This document shows positions 44,190-54,835 of a stretch of DNA of 64,000 nucleotides, piece by piece. The notes beneath the pieces are model-generated. The model was given only the letters and a program-made list of their open reading frames with translations. It had not been told where the DNA came from and ran no database searches. Position 1 is the stretch's first letter. Every line of letters starts with the position of its first letter. The translations under genes and the position numbers were made by a program. This DNA comes from Diaporthe sp. PMI_573. Its lineage: Eukaryota > Ascomycota > Sordariomycetes > Diaporthales > Diaporthaceae. The stretch covers positions 62,001 to 126,000 of the forward strand of contig JAJTUP010000043.1 in the NCBI GenBank assembly GCA_021399435.1. The letters run 5' to 3'.

Positions 44190-45250
44190 AACCTTTCATT
44201 CGGCTCATCCAGCTCCAGCTTTTGCTTTCTTTTGTTCCCCAGTAACTTACTTTAAGTCTAAGACTTGCTTTAAAGTACAACACCACTAGCAAATTCAGCC
44301 GCACCAGGAGTAGAATTAGAGAACATATCTGTTGCTGTATAAAGATTGTTTCAGTGCCAAGCGACGGAGCCTGAAAAAAGCTCTGGTAAGGCTTCCGACA
44401 GGATCTTCCTCGCAAAGCGATTCTTCGGCCGGGCCGTCCAAAGAGCCTCTGCGAACAGAGTTGCTCGGCGGTAGTCGGGGTCGAACTTGGTTTCTCTGGC
44501 TTCTGAGTGGGTTGCTTCTCCGTTCAGCTACCGAAAATTCTCTCGTACTCGGCAAAGATCTCATAGACACGACCAGCGGATGCTGGCGTCTCCTGATCGA
44601 CATTACCGTGAGGTCCTCCCGTATTGTCGATATATGGCGAAGGGGGACAACGATGCTGACGTATAGCAGGCCGCTTCCACTCCTTACAGAAGGAAGTATC
44701 GTAGTTGGTGCTCTGACAAGCAGGCTTCTGACAGCTCCTGGGTTCGTCAGTGGCCGAATCCGCAGCCCGAACATCGACGATAGTGGTAGTATCATCCAAA
44801 GGATGGCAACGAGTGTCTGGCTGGTCCACTTGGGGAGAGGCTCGAAGGCTTTGGTCGTCGTTATCAGACTTACCGGCATCAGTCGTCGTCATTCACCACG
44901 ACTAGGCTGTCTGTGGCCATTGCGTGAGCAATGCTCGCCGAACAAACCGCAAGGTCCAGTCGAACCCAGAAGGCCCGGGTGGACGAAGCATGGGTGACTG
45001 GCTTCGGAAGGACGGACAGACCGTCATGGGGCTTCTCGAATGGACAACAGCAGCGCCAAATATTGGTGCATACCTTGTGGTCGTCGAAGAGAGAGTCCCA
45101 ACGGATGGAAACCGACCGGAAGAGATTCACACGCTGAAGGTTGATGGCTTCTTCAGCGAAGGGCCTCGGCCGCCCACGGATCTCCGCGACGTACTGCTGA
45201 AGGTCCCGAACAGCGCTCCTAATAGTCCAAATAGTCCGTCCGGACACCTC
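44190..45250 (-). other. Unresolved coding-like segment
   Basis: Several minus-strand frames are open and hydrophilic. One (44892-44524) has a single TAG and continues open afterwards to ~44340 (F-D-P-D-Y-R-R-A-T-L-F-A-E-A-L-W). Another (45247-44879) is open in a different frame. A plus-strand frame (44332-44997) overlaps. I could not build one consistent gene model; it is probably a decayed gene of unknown family. Confidence 0.3.
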
Positions 45251-45450
45251 AGACTGCCCCTTTAGTCCGTCTGACTTGGTCAGACTAAACTAGCAGTCGT
45301 CTGACTTTGGTCAGACTGGACTGGCAGTCTGACTGAGATTGTGCAGACCGGACTGGCAGTCTGATTGAGACGTGCAGACTGGACTATCGGTCCGTCCGTC
45401 ACCATCAGACTAGACTACAGTGCAAACTGTGGTCTAGACTATTAGTCCAA
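45225..45450. repeat. AGTCTG/CAGACT repeat cluster, likely hAT-3 subterminal region
   Basis: More than a dozen copies of CAGACT, AGTCTG, GACTGGACT and GTCCGT occur in both orientations within ~220 bp. It lies just beyond the 3' end of a hAT transposase remnant and has the same organisation as the subterminal clusters of hAT-2. Confidence 0.6.
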
Positions 45451-45590
45451 ACATAACACATGACTCGTGGCCTTGCGCCGTACCTGCCTCCAAGCTTCCC
45501 AAAGCCATCGTCGAATTGTGTTGGAAGAACTTCCCCCTCAACTTCAGGGCCAAGATCAATATTAAAGTTTGAAGTCCTAGACGGGATCAC

Positions 45591-46334
45591 TTAAAGATAT
45601 AAAGCCCCAAAGGGCCTCTCATTGCGATCATAATAACTGACCCAAAGAATAATTACAGTCAATAACAAGACCAGCCTTTTTTTATTTTTATGAAGTGCAT
45701 TCAGAATCCCTACACGATCCAACAACAGAATCCAACAACAAAACGTCTCCGCGGCCGCCTTCCTTATCACCCTCAGAATCCTGAGCATTGGAGATTGTAC
45801 CCGTTGCTGCCGGGTCGATATAGCAACACTAGAGTCGATAATTAGACAATCGAACACCTCCCGAAGCGGAATGCTTACTTCTGAAGGGACTATTAGAGCG
45901 CTCCTGTCCCAGGATCGCAAACATTCCAAGAGATTCAAAGTTTCAATATTCATAGATCCTCGCTGGTCAGTTACCGTAAGTTTGGATTTGGAGAAGAGTC
46001 GCTCTGTCTCAGTAGACATAGGCGCAATCGACAGAATGTCGATGGCCATCAAGGATAAGTTAGGGAATCGCCTTCGCTGGGCCGATTCTAGCCACCATTT
46101 CAAAGGATCCGATACCATCAGCACAGGCTCGCGGCAGTACACTTCGTACTCGTCATCATCCATGCTGAAAATCGTAGCCTTCTGCTCTTTCATCCACATT
46201 TTGTACCCATTTGGCCGTCCTGTAGATGGCCCTTGTGCCGAGCTTGGTCGAAAAACAGCGCAGAAGGAGGTGGTTGACTTGTACGTTTCCCTCCAACGTC
46301 TCTTGAGAGTGGATGAGTACAAATACCCAGACAT
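45591..46334 (-). pseudogene. hAT-3 transposase C-terminal remnant
   Basis: The frame contains D-P-L-K-W-W-L-E-S-A-Q and F-P-N-L-S-L-M-A-I-D-I-L-S-I-A-P followed by M-S-T-E-T-E-R-L-F-S, the hAT C-terminal dimerisation domain, which holds transposase multimers together. The N-terminal BED finger and catalytic core are absent. The frame runs on past the domain into unrelated Leu-rich sequence, so the original stop has probably been lost. Confidence 0.75.
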
Positions 46335-47022
46335 GATTTTCGGTAGTCATTCGGGCCAAGCCACAGGGTGCGCAATCAACTATCCACTTCCAATCGTTGG
46401 ACGCGTTGGATCCTGCATCTGTGGCCCAACTCATCTGAGATCTCACTCCCCGTGCTCAGCAACCAACCGATTTCTCCTCCTGGGCCACCGTGAAACTGTC
46501 CGCCTAGCGCCCACAACTTGGGCCCACCGTCGACTTCCCAGTTGGCTCTGCTCACAGCCCGCTGACCAATGACCAGCCGCTGAGGGCCAACATCCCGTCA
46601 TGCTTCACGAAAAACCTTGGATCGTCGTTGCACTATTCCACCCGTGCCGGTTTCACGCTCTTCTCGCGACAGCTTGGTGTCTGATTAGAATTGATTCTTG
46701 AGTTCGTTATTCGGCTTGCGCACGTAAGGCTGACAGGGAGCATCCACGTGAAGGTATGCGGGGGATCTGCGAAGTCGCTGGCACATCGGTCCAGGGGTGT
46801 ATGTTTGCTTGGGCGCAGGTCCACAAGACCAGCGGACTCCCGTCTTCGTCGATAAAAACGATATGACATGTATCTCTTGACTGTAAATCGACGACTCGGG
46901 AATATATCTCTAATCATAATGGAATTGATACCAGACGGATGCTCTCAGCACAGTAGATTCAGTGACTATATCGTAACCAGTATGAAATATGATTCTTACG
47001 CAGAGACCAGCCGTGTTTACTA

Positions 47023-48872
47023 ACGTCCCCGGCCCGGCTTCCGCCCCCCCCCTGATTCCGCCCCCCCCACATCCGCGTTCACGCGTGTACGCGTCTGCCC
47101 CCACCCTATATAAACTCAACCATATCTTTCCGAGAGAATTTTTTCTGGTCACCAAACTTCTTCCAAGCATCAACCTAGTCATCATGAAGCCCTATGGGGA
47201 AGCCGAGATCCATGACGCCCTTGTTGCGTGCAGGGATGGAATGCCCGTCAAGCAGGCTTGCAGGACCTGGCATATCCCCCGTTCCACACTTCGCGATCGC
47301 CTCGCCGGCGCGCAAAGTCAGCGCGTTTCTCACGAACCTCAGAGGCCTCTTTCTGATGATCAGGAGGATCGATTGGCCCTATTCCTTATCAACCAAAGCA
47401 GCTTGGGCCATGCGTTAACTCGCTGGGAAACGAGGGCTCTGGCAGCCCGAATGGCCTCGTCGGGGAAGGAGGTCGCTCCTCTCGGAAGGAAGTGGCTGAG
47501 GGCCTTCCTCCTTCGTCACCCTATCCTCCAAAGCCGTAAGTACCAGCGCGTTGAGGCTAAACGGCTAAGGGCAGCTACCAAAAAGAACGTTGGGTCGTGG
47601 TTTGACTTCATGCAGTTGCCTATCGTGAAGGCAATTAAGCCGGCCAACCGATGGAATGCCGACGAGGGCGGGCTGATGGAGGGCAAGTCCGAGAAGGCGC
47701 TCACGATCGGCTATTCGGAAGGAAGCCAGCTTCTTCAGAAGGACTTTAATTCGAGAGCGTGGACCTCCTTCCTTGAGTGTATCTCCGCCACGGGCAAGTT
47801 CCTCGTCTCACTTGTTATTTTTAAGGGACTCAGCATTTAGCAGTAGTGGTTTCCTATCGCCCTTGAAGATCACGAGGGCTGGCAGTTTACGGCGACGAAG
47901 AAGGGGTGGATGGAGGAACCTATCGCTATCCACTGGCTTCGGAAGGTCTTCCTTCCTCAAACAGTACCAGAGGACCCATTAGAATGGCGCCTTCTCGTAA
48001 TCAATGGGCACCATACACATACAACGGTCGAGTTTATATGGGAATGCTTCTCGAATAAGGTGTATATCGTTTTTTTGCCCGCCCATATTTTGTATATGCT
48101 GCAACCGCTCGATGTGGCGATCTTCGGCCCTCTAAAGCTCGCATTTAAGAAGCATCTCGATCACCAGGAAGGGCATGATTCGTCAACAGTCGTGGCAAAG
48201 AAACGGTTTCTTTATTGCTATCACAAGGCTCGAATTGACACTTTAACGGAAGCAAATATACGTTCTGGCTGGCGGGCGACTGGTCTCTGGCCAGTATCTA
48301 AGCATAAGACACTCGGAAGCCACTTTATCGCCGATAATCGCGAGAAGGAAGCGAGATCGTTGGAATCTGGCGATACCAATAGCTCCAGCAGCCATTTCTG
48401 CACTAATAAGTGTTTTTGTCGGCCTCAAGGGACCATTTTTGCGACCCCTAAGCGATCTCAAGACCTAAGGGGTATGGTGGCTCGGTATGCCCGTCAGAAG
48501 AATCTCAGCCCCACATCACGACTCCTCTTCAGGAAAATCCTCAAAAGTTGGGACCAGATAGACGTCGATCTGACGATGTCCTCACAAAAAGCCCGAGAGT
48601 TGGAAGCCCAGATTGAAGCCAGTAGGGTAGTCCGAAGGAAGAAGGTTCAACTTGACCCGAATGAACTTTTCGCCGATATCGAGGCCATTCGGAGGACTCA
48701 GATTGAAGCGGGGGTGGTATCAGAAGAAAGCGACGCTTCAGAAGAGTCGGAAACACCATCGGAAGCGAGGTCAACTATCGTGGTGGCGGCGTCGTCGGCG
48801 ACGAGGCGAAGGGGGCGGTCGTGAGGGAAGGGGGCGGAATCAGGGGGGGGGCGGAAGCCGGGCCGGGGACGT
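47023..48872 (+). mobile_element. Complete Fot1-type (pogo family) element with dead transposase
   Basis: The element is 1,850 bp, bounded by TA (47021-47022 and 48873-48874). Its terminal inverted repeats are identical for ~43 bp, start ACGTCCCCGGCCCGG and contain C-runs. Size, TA duplication and DDE transposase fit Fot1-like elements of ascomycetes. A TATA-like CCCTATATAAAC lies at 47104, upstream of the transposase start. Confidence 0.93.
47184..48824 (+). pseudogene. Fot1-type transposase with two nonsense codons
   Basis: The frame is continuous for 546 codons except for TAG at 47838 and TAG at 47844 (TAG CAG TAG), which look like mutated CAG codons. It has an N-terminal helix-turn-helix (K-Q-A-C-R-T-W-H-I-P-R-S-T-L-R-D-R), a CENP-B-like domain (W-L-R-A-F-L-L-R-H-P) and DDE motifs at D160 (N-A-D-E-G-G), N274 (L-V-I-N-G-H-H) and D310 (L-Q-P-L-D-V). 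The second catalytic Asp is Asn, and the fragment at 24.7 kb also has Asn there. The C-terminus is charged. Without stop readthrough no functional transposase can be made. Confidence 0.9.
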
Positions 48873-49149
48873 TAGCATCTCAAGTGATTTGCCGAGGTGC
48901 GTTACGCGAGCGAACCTACCCTACATGCGCCGGATAGGAGATACTTTGCATGCCACCTACCTGTAATGGCGGGGCTGGTATCTCTTAACGCCACCAGGCG
49001 GGTTTTCGCCGCTCAGATAACATGCACTTCATCATCTCTCACGTTGCAGATATTCTTCCTGGAAATCGGCCAGGTAGCCCATTCAAAGCTAAAACACCAA
49101 CATCACCGCTACAAACCATCGTCAACCAGCACTTTCTAATTCTCCTATA

Positions 49150-49767
49150 TTCTTGAGACCCTTTAATGATAAATATAATACCTATAAGGAGCTAAAGACT
49201 GATTTAGACGAGGCTACGACCAATGCTGGGTGGCTGATAGTCTCCTATAGTACAAAGCCCAATAGGCGGATGTTGGTATGTACCCACAGAGCCCAGCGAC
49301 CCTCAGCCGCCACCAAAAAGAACGCCTCAACGATCAAAGAAGGCCGCGAATGGCGAGGAATTGTACATATGACAAAGCAGACGTCTAGCAAGTAGAGGCT
49401 CGTGATCCAGGAGGGTTGATATACCCATCACGGTCCTCAGGAAGCCCCCAAAGCCCAGCGTGGGTGGACGAAGCTATCCAAAGCACATACTGACTTTCTC
49501 GCCCGGGCTGCTCGGAACCCCAAAAACGCTACGCCAAAGGGGCTCGAGACCCTCCTCTGCGCGCAATTCTCTACGGTTTAGGTTGGACCAAATACCTTCA
49601 AGAACTGGCTGCAGAGCTTCCGTAAGGAACAGCAGGGTATATATACGTCAACTCAAGCAGCGTTGAAATGGCTTCAGAAAGAGGGTTTCTGGTATACCTT
49701 CGCTCAGAATTTCGAGGGCAACATCATGGGTGTATTTTGGTGCCTCGGCGAAGTCTGCATTTTCTGA
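49150..49767 (+). pseudogene. MULE-like (Mutator) transposase remnant
   Basis: One frame runs 205 codons interrupted only by TAG (49393), TGA (49417) and TAG (49579). It reads R-P-F-N-D-K-Y-N-T-Y-K-E-L, A-G-W-L-I-V-S-Y-S, Y-T-H-H-G and later A-L-K-W-L-Q-K-E-G-F-W-Y-T. The order matches the zinc-binding N-terminus and linker of fungal MULE/hop transposases; the catalytic core is missing. The stops could derive from CAG and CGA by C-to-T change. The family assignment is tentative. Confidence 0.42.
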
Positions 49768-49924
49768 CAGGATTAGCAATTAGAAGTCGCCGAGCTTTAG
49801 TAAGTCGAGATTTCCAGTCTTTAAGTCATCTCTCAGATCCTACAATTCATCAGGTCTAGACTCATGGCCGACATTGAACGTTAATAGGGTAGATGATCTG
49901 CCTCGTCTGCCAGGTGTGCGAGAT

Positions 49925-50494
49925 CTAATTTGAGTGACCATATATCAATTTGGGGCCACATACGCAGCCCCAAGGATTGTATGGGCTAGCTGGCGCCCTA
50001 TCAATAATACTGCGCCAGCACTCAGTACATTGGACATGCCTGTTGCATGGACTCCAGATGATGTCCGAAAACTCCTTGAACTCCTTTTTGCACTCATAGC
50101 ATTGTTGTGCTTCATGGGGCAATGTTGCCATAAAGTTCTTTGTTGCAATGCGGGGATAGAGAAAAGTTAGGTCAAGCTTGTTTTTGTAGACAGCTTCTTG
50201 AAGTTTTGAGAGCCTGCTAGCAATGTCCTCATATCCACGACGATTGCGAGTTCGAAGTTGTCTTAAGACTTGTATTCTGTAAGCTTCGGGGGTGTCATTT
50301 AGAGCCACGGCTAGCGAGTCCCTATCCCAAATCATGTTTAGGGTTCTGATGCAGCTTCTGAAAGACTTTGCTTGGAACAGGATATTATATAACTTGCGTC
50401 GTTCGCTCGCATCATGGTCATTACCGGCCCATTTGATAAGTCCGCCTTCAGTATCGCGGTTTTTGGGAGGTACGTTAAGAGTATCAGCTGACAT
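49925..50494 (-). CDS. Small RING-like zinc protein
   Basis: An intact 189-aa frame. The N-terminal two-thirds is helical (K-W-A-G-N-D-H-D-A-S-E-R-R-K-L, S-R-L-S-K-L-Q-E-A-V). The C-terminal 60 residues have Cys/His spacing of a treble-clef or RING-like finger: C-Y-E-C-K-K-E-F, S-P-C-N-R-H-V-Q-C-T-E-C-W and W-G-C-V-C. RING fingers often act in ubiquitin transfer, but the spacing here is short and non-canonical. No introns are needed. It lies in an AT-rich setting and is flanked downstream by transposon debris. The function is inferred only from the zinc-ligand pattern. Confidence 0.6.
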   Translation of the reverse strand: MSADTLNVPPKNRDTEGGLIKWAGNDHDASERRKLYNILFQAKSFRSCIRTLNMIWDRDSLAVALNDTPEAYRIQVLRQLRTRNRRGYEDIASRLSKLQEAVYKNKLDLTFLYPRIATKNFMATLPHEAQQCYECKKEFKEFSDIIWSPCNRHVQCTECWRSIIDRAPASPYNPWGCVCGPKLIYGHSN

Positions 50495-50539
50495 GGTTAG
50501 AACTTATATAATCAACGATGTCTATGAGTATTTATAAGT

Positions 50540-51237
50540 GTTTGGCGCAAGAAGAGGATATACATTTGATTCTCTACTCTTAGGGTAGTAGCACCGACCT
50601 ATATTTATATTTACTCTACATTATAGCATAAAGTAAGAACGTATTGAAACCAGAATATTGGTTTCTAGATCGAAAATCTAGGATTTCAACTTATATTTTT
50701 AGAAATCCTTAAAAATAAAAAATCAGTTTTCAATTGCTGCTATCAGATCCTAGCTGCCCCTAGGAGCAGCCATAGTGGGATCGCAAGACGATTGTTAAAT
50801 TGACACCCTGCATAGCAGGGGTTGTTAAAAGAGATCGTGGAAAGGATACAGACGAAGGCAATTTTTTAGAAGCTCATAACAGAATTCTGATTTCCTTCGT
50901 ACAGGAATTGCAAAGTAAACAAGTACGGTACTTCGAAATCAAATGTATTGTGGCGGCAGTAGTTGGTTCTATTCCACATTCTCCTGGGTCCACACTCCCC
51001 CACTTTCCTTTTTTCAAACTTTATAAACTTATTTAAGGACAATGGTTGACGAGTATTGTACTATAAATGCGCTCCCTTCCACCATATACTAATCCGAAAT
51101 TAATCAACGTAGCACTAAGATTCGCAAGAAATGGATATTGAGCTTCACATTATTGTCGTATAACAAATCCGTTATTTAAGAACCCTGAGGATACGTTGCC
51201 GATCTGTCTATGTAGACTCAAGTCACCATCAGCCTAA

Positions 51238-51271
<34 letters not shown>

Positions 51272-51296
51272 TATCCTCCCATAAAACTTCCAAAGC
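50540..51296. other. AT-rich intergenic with AC microsatellite
   Basis: No gene is supported. An (AC)n run of about eleven units lies at 51249-51270, immediately upstream of the small membrane ORF. Confidence 0.6.
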
Positions 51297-51533
51297 ATGG
51301 GTCTGTCCACTTTAGTCTCGAAAAAAGCGACAACATACCACAAGACCAAGAACAGCAACTTGTCAACCACAATAGTCTTGATCATTATCGGGTCAATCTT
51401 TTTAATTGCAATTATCACGGGTGTACTCAAACAAATATACTTGTATAGACTGAACAAGAATAGCCGACATAACAGTAAGTCCCGGATCCCAGCCCCGGGT
51501 CATAATATTTTAAACAAAACTAAAGCACCCTAG
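51297..51533 (+). CDS. 78-aa single-pass membrane protein with a decayed paralogue
   Basis: An ATG-initiated frame with a basic, polar N-terminus (K-K-A-T-T-Y-H-K-T-K-N-S-N), one strong membrane segment (T-I-V-L-I-I-I-G-S-I-F-L-I-A-I-I-T-G-V-L) and a basic tail (R-L-N-K-N-S-R-H-N-S-K-S-R). The layout resembles type I/III microproteins of unknown role. Its reality is supported by the ungapped, 78-codon match to 35650-35850, where most membrane-segment differences are synonymous. No family was recognised. The reverse strand is also open, but the paralogue comparison favours this strand. Confidence 0.55.
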   Translation: MGLSTLVSKKATTYHKTKNSNLSTTIVLIIIGSIFLIAIITGVLKQIYLYRLNKNSRHNSKSRIPAPGHNILNKTKAP

Positions 51534-52211
51534 TAGCAAGCTTCAAATACACCGCGGCATGCTTGCAACCTGCGCTCTATACTTGGGATTCTGCCTGTAC
51601 AATACGACATTGCACTGCTGCTCAAAATGGTTCCGTGGCACATCGCGCCCGGCCGTCAGTATGAACCAGCCGCCACTTCATCCACAGGTGGCCGCCTTTC
51701 TTCGGCATGCCCGCTAGGTTGATCCCACGAGCTTCACACAATTCCCGTATCTGCGGCCCCGACATCCCTGAATACTTGCCTATTGAATCGTCTGGCTCCC
51801 TTCAGAGTATAGGCCGACGGCATCGGCTGTAAGAAACTCAGTAATTGTCCTTGGCTGTGCTTCAGGCTATAACTTCCTAAGACACAAAGAAGGGTTGTTG
51901 CAAAGCGTAGGGTTGTTGGCGCTTAGGAAATTACGGGCCCCCTTCCCCAGGAGATGCGAAAGCAAAATCGTCCTTATATGCCGCAATCTAGCATGGATCT
52001 ATGCAATGCTGGGCGACCCGGACAGGACTGAAATTTTGGCTGTAACATCTATGGTGATCGAGTCTTGTCTAAAGGATAATATTGATACTGGATGCATGAT
52101 GGCGAAAGATATTACTCCCGGAACAGAAGACACCGGACACTTTAGTGATGCTGCCAATTGGACGGCCAGGTAGACCCACACTCCACGTCCGAGCTTCCAC
52201 GTCTTCAGCGA

Positions 52212-52848
52212 TTAATGCGCAAATTCCCGTAAAAGCAGCACGTTTTGTTGAACCCAATAATCGCTTAATTGATGTGCAACCTCTTCTACCTTTCCCGGCT
52301 TAGTCCAGGTCCCGAGAGGGTATACATCCTCGTTGACCGAGTCTTGCCAGACCAACCAGTCCGGATGCCACCATAGCTCGGCAGCTTCAAATACTCGAGT
52401 GCTGCGATTAAGCACAAGGCCAAAATTGCAAGCTGGATCTTTATATAATCTAATGATGGTTTAATACTAAATCATTCAACTGCTTGAGATGCAACTTACA
52501 AAGAACCGCTTTGAAGAGATACAGGCACAAGATGTACAGATACCAGCACAGGAAACCACAGCAAAAGGCAGTAAAGGCAGTGGCGTTTACAATGAAAGCG
52601 AACACAAAAGCTGCGTCCAAGATCAAGATGCCAAGGTGAGATGCAGCGTCTTTGAAACGAGATGTAGCTAGTTCAAAAGGTTCAATTTCAGACCCGTTTG
52701 GAATGGCAAACAAATGTAACAGACTGATGATCGCCAACACAGATCCAAGGGCGAGGTCAACAACCAGGTCCCGCGTCATGACAGGCGCAAGTTCGATCCA
52801 TGGTTTGTCGGGGGTACTTGTGCATTTTGGCGTTGTGGTAATGATCAC
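52212..52848 (-). CDS. Two-exon membrane protein, family unknown
   Basis: Exon 1 (52848-52500) and exon 2 (52438-52212) give 191 aa. The 61-bp intron has a perfect GTAAGT donor and an unusual AAAG acceptor, but phases match. Exon 1 encodes three hydrophobic segments (V-V-D-L-A-L-G-S-V-L-A-I-I-S-L-L, G-I-L-I-L-D-A-A-F-V-F-A-F-I-V and F-C-C-G-F-L-C-W-Y-L-Y-I-L). Exon 2 encodes an aromatic-rich soluble tail (A-A-E-L-W-W-H-P-D-W-L-V-W-Q-D). The four-helix plus tail layout resembles a common class of fungal MARVEL-like or small integral membrane proteins, but no signature was found. If the splice is wrong, the unspliced frame would end soon after exon 1. Confidence 0.6.
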
Positions 52849-52986
52849 TCAACGGTATGGTATAGAACCAGTCCAGCTGCATTCGAGCTTTTATAATCAG
52901 ATCGGAGCTGGCACGAGATGCACCACCGTATTATGTTCAGAGCTTGGCCTCTGTCAGGGGTCTCCTCTGGATTGATCACTGATGCG

Positions 52987-53147
52987 CTAGTTCCAGGGTG
53001 GTCATCAATTCAACTCAATCGCCCCTCCGGTGGACAAAAGATCACTATGTGCACCGTGCGAGCGTGCGCGTGCCATAAAACAGACCGTGCCACCCCTGTT
53101 TCAACTCAATCGACGCCCCAGATTGAATTGATGACCACCCTGGCTAG
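52987..53147. repeat. MITE-like 161-bp unit with 21-bp perfect inverted repeats
   Basis: CCAGGGTGGTCATCAATTCAA at 52993-53013 is the exact reverse complement of 53123-53143, and CTAG lies just outside both arms. CAACTCAATCG also recurs inside near each arm. It encodes nothing and has the form of a small non-autonomous element. Confidence 0.55.
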
Positions 53148-53588
53148 TTCTCAATGCATGACCCAAGGTCCAGGTAGTGCTAGGAATTTCCACCCTGCAG
53201 TGAGCACTCGCCAACGTCCACATCAACAAAACCGTCTGACCACTGTATATGCAGCTTGTCCAGGTTCCCAGCGACATACAAGTGGTTTGGTAACAGTCTA
53301 GACCTGATGACCATCCTGAAATCGGTAAGTCAAAGCGTGCCGAAAAAGGCAGCATGCATATGCGTTCCTGCAACTGCTGATCCATCGGAAAAGATGGTGT
53401 AACTCTGCTTAGAGGCAGGATTGCTCTGCTGGGGCCCCATAAAAGCCGTCGCAGCTCAAAAGGTTGTGAGGTCTTCAACTTGATGTCTTTCTACAGAACA
53501 GGCGGCGGCTGGCTGTTCACAGTTTTCGCGTCTGGCTCAGTGCTCCTTTGGGCTAATCTCTTAGACTTGCAGGATTAGAAAGCTGATT

Positions 53589-54100
53589 TTGGGTACCCCG
53601 GCATCCCCCGCGCTCAGCGTTCCTAGGCTTTCTCCTTTCTCGCTCTTCCTAGTGATTCTGTTTCGCAATCACACAGCCGGGTGTATGGCCGTACGAAAAA
53701 CTTTGTTGGCACCCCAACTACCGATGTTTAAACACAAGAAGATCCTAGCTTTGCTTCTTCGTGAAACATCGACCCGTGAAATAGCTACTAAAGTCGAGTG
53801 CAATGAGCGCGCAGTTCGACGGATCCGCGCCAATCTCCGTCGATTTAGGACCACACGAACACCGCCGAATAGGATCGGTCGAACATCGAGTATTACACCG
53901 TTCATGCTCGATTCGCTATTCCATAAGCTAACCAACGAACCATGGCTGCACCGGGATGAGATGGTCTCGTTTCTCCGTGATGAGTATGAAGTTGAGGTGT
54001 CAACTAACTAGTAGCATCACTCGGGCCATGCAGTCTAGGAGATGGTCCAAGAAGATAGTGTCACCTTTGCAGGAAGCATGCATTAATGGGACGAGGACCT
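53589..54100 (+). pseudogene. Tc1/mariner transposase N-terminal fragment
   Basis: The coding part begins near 53725 with F-K-H-K-K-I-L-A-L-L-L and a helix-turn-helix (S-T-R-E-I-A-T-K-V-E-C-N-E-R-A-V-R-R-I). A linker (R-T-P-P-N-R-I-G-R) and the second paired-type domain (H-R-D-E-M-V-S-F-L-R-D-E-Y) follow, as in fungal Tc1/mariner transposases. At 54009 the frame hits TAG TAG; the homologous continuation (S-I-T-R-A-M-Q-S, W-S-K-K) is in another frame, so a frameshift sits near 54005. The catalytic domain is missing. The ATG at 53589 starts an unrelated hydrophobic stretch. Confidence 0.7.
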
Positions 54101-54195
54101 GCAAAGATGGTTCCCGATACTCGAACTATTGATGTTGTGTCACCTCCAAGTTTTCGCTAAGGCAAAGTGCCCATGTTCCCACCAGCGGGGCTGAG
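54068..54195. repeat. Diverged direct repeat, copy 1
   Basis: Matches 54448-54591: shared blocks are TTGCAGGAAGCATG, GAACTATTGATGTTGTGT and TTCCCACCAGCGGGGCTG in the same order and spacing. The two copies lie 380 bp apart. Confidence 0.65.
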
Positions 54196-54447
54196 CCTGG
54201 CGGGTCTGTCATTCTGGCGGGTCTGTCAATTGTGAACAGTTTTTGACTGGAAAGGACTCGAGCGGCGTTATAGTAAAGCAGGAGATATGACCGGCGACGC
54301 TGTGTCTTCATTCGAGGCCTGCTCTATGGTAGCAGGCTCGTTAGACAATTCGCACACAACCACTCTGCTGTGCAGAGCTTGAATTGATGACCTCTTATCT
54401 TTGTAGGACACAGTCTAGTAGCAACCCCTGCCAGAGTGATGTCGATT

Positions 54448-54591
54448 TGCAGGAAGCATGTAATACTGTTATGGGATGAGGGTATGCAATGATGTTTATT
54501 GTTACTTGAACTATTGATGTTGTGTTTCCATACCTCAGAATTTTTCGCCAAGGAAAAGTTTTGTGGCCTGGTGTTCCCACCAGCGGGGCTG
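54448..54591. repeat. Diverged direct repeat, copy 2
   Basis: Second copy of the repeat at 54068-54195, slightly longer because of small insertions. Confidence 0.65.
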
Positions 54592-54835
54592 TGAGCCATG
54601 GCCCTCTTACCGGTCTGTATTGGAGAAATGGTAGTCGCCCGCCGACTGGTGAGAGGGCGCGGTTGCCTCAGGAGCTGAAATAAGCCTGGCGAGACAATAA
54701 TCCTCGCTCTCGCCACCATATCCCTCCTCTAAGCGAGAAATCAAGCCACCGCAGCAGCATTCTCATCAATAATTTGACTGAAAATACTACTCATACTTTC
54801 CGCAAGCATCATCCTAGACCACACCAATCCCCTGC

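Noticed and set aside
44332..44997. 221-aa plus-strand frame
   Set aside because: Opposite-strand frames are equally open and more hydrophilic; no domain, so no gene was called.
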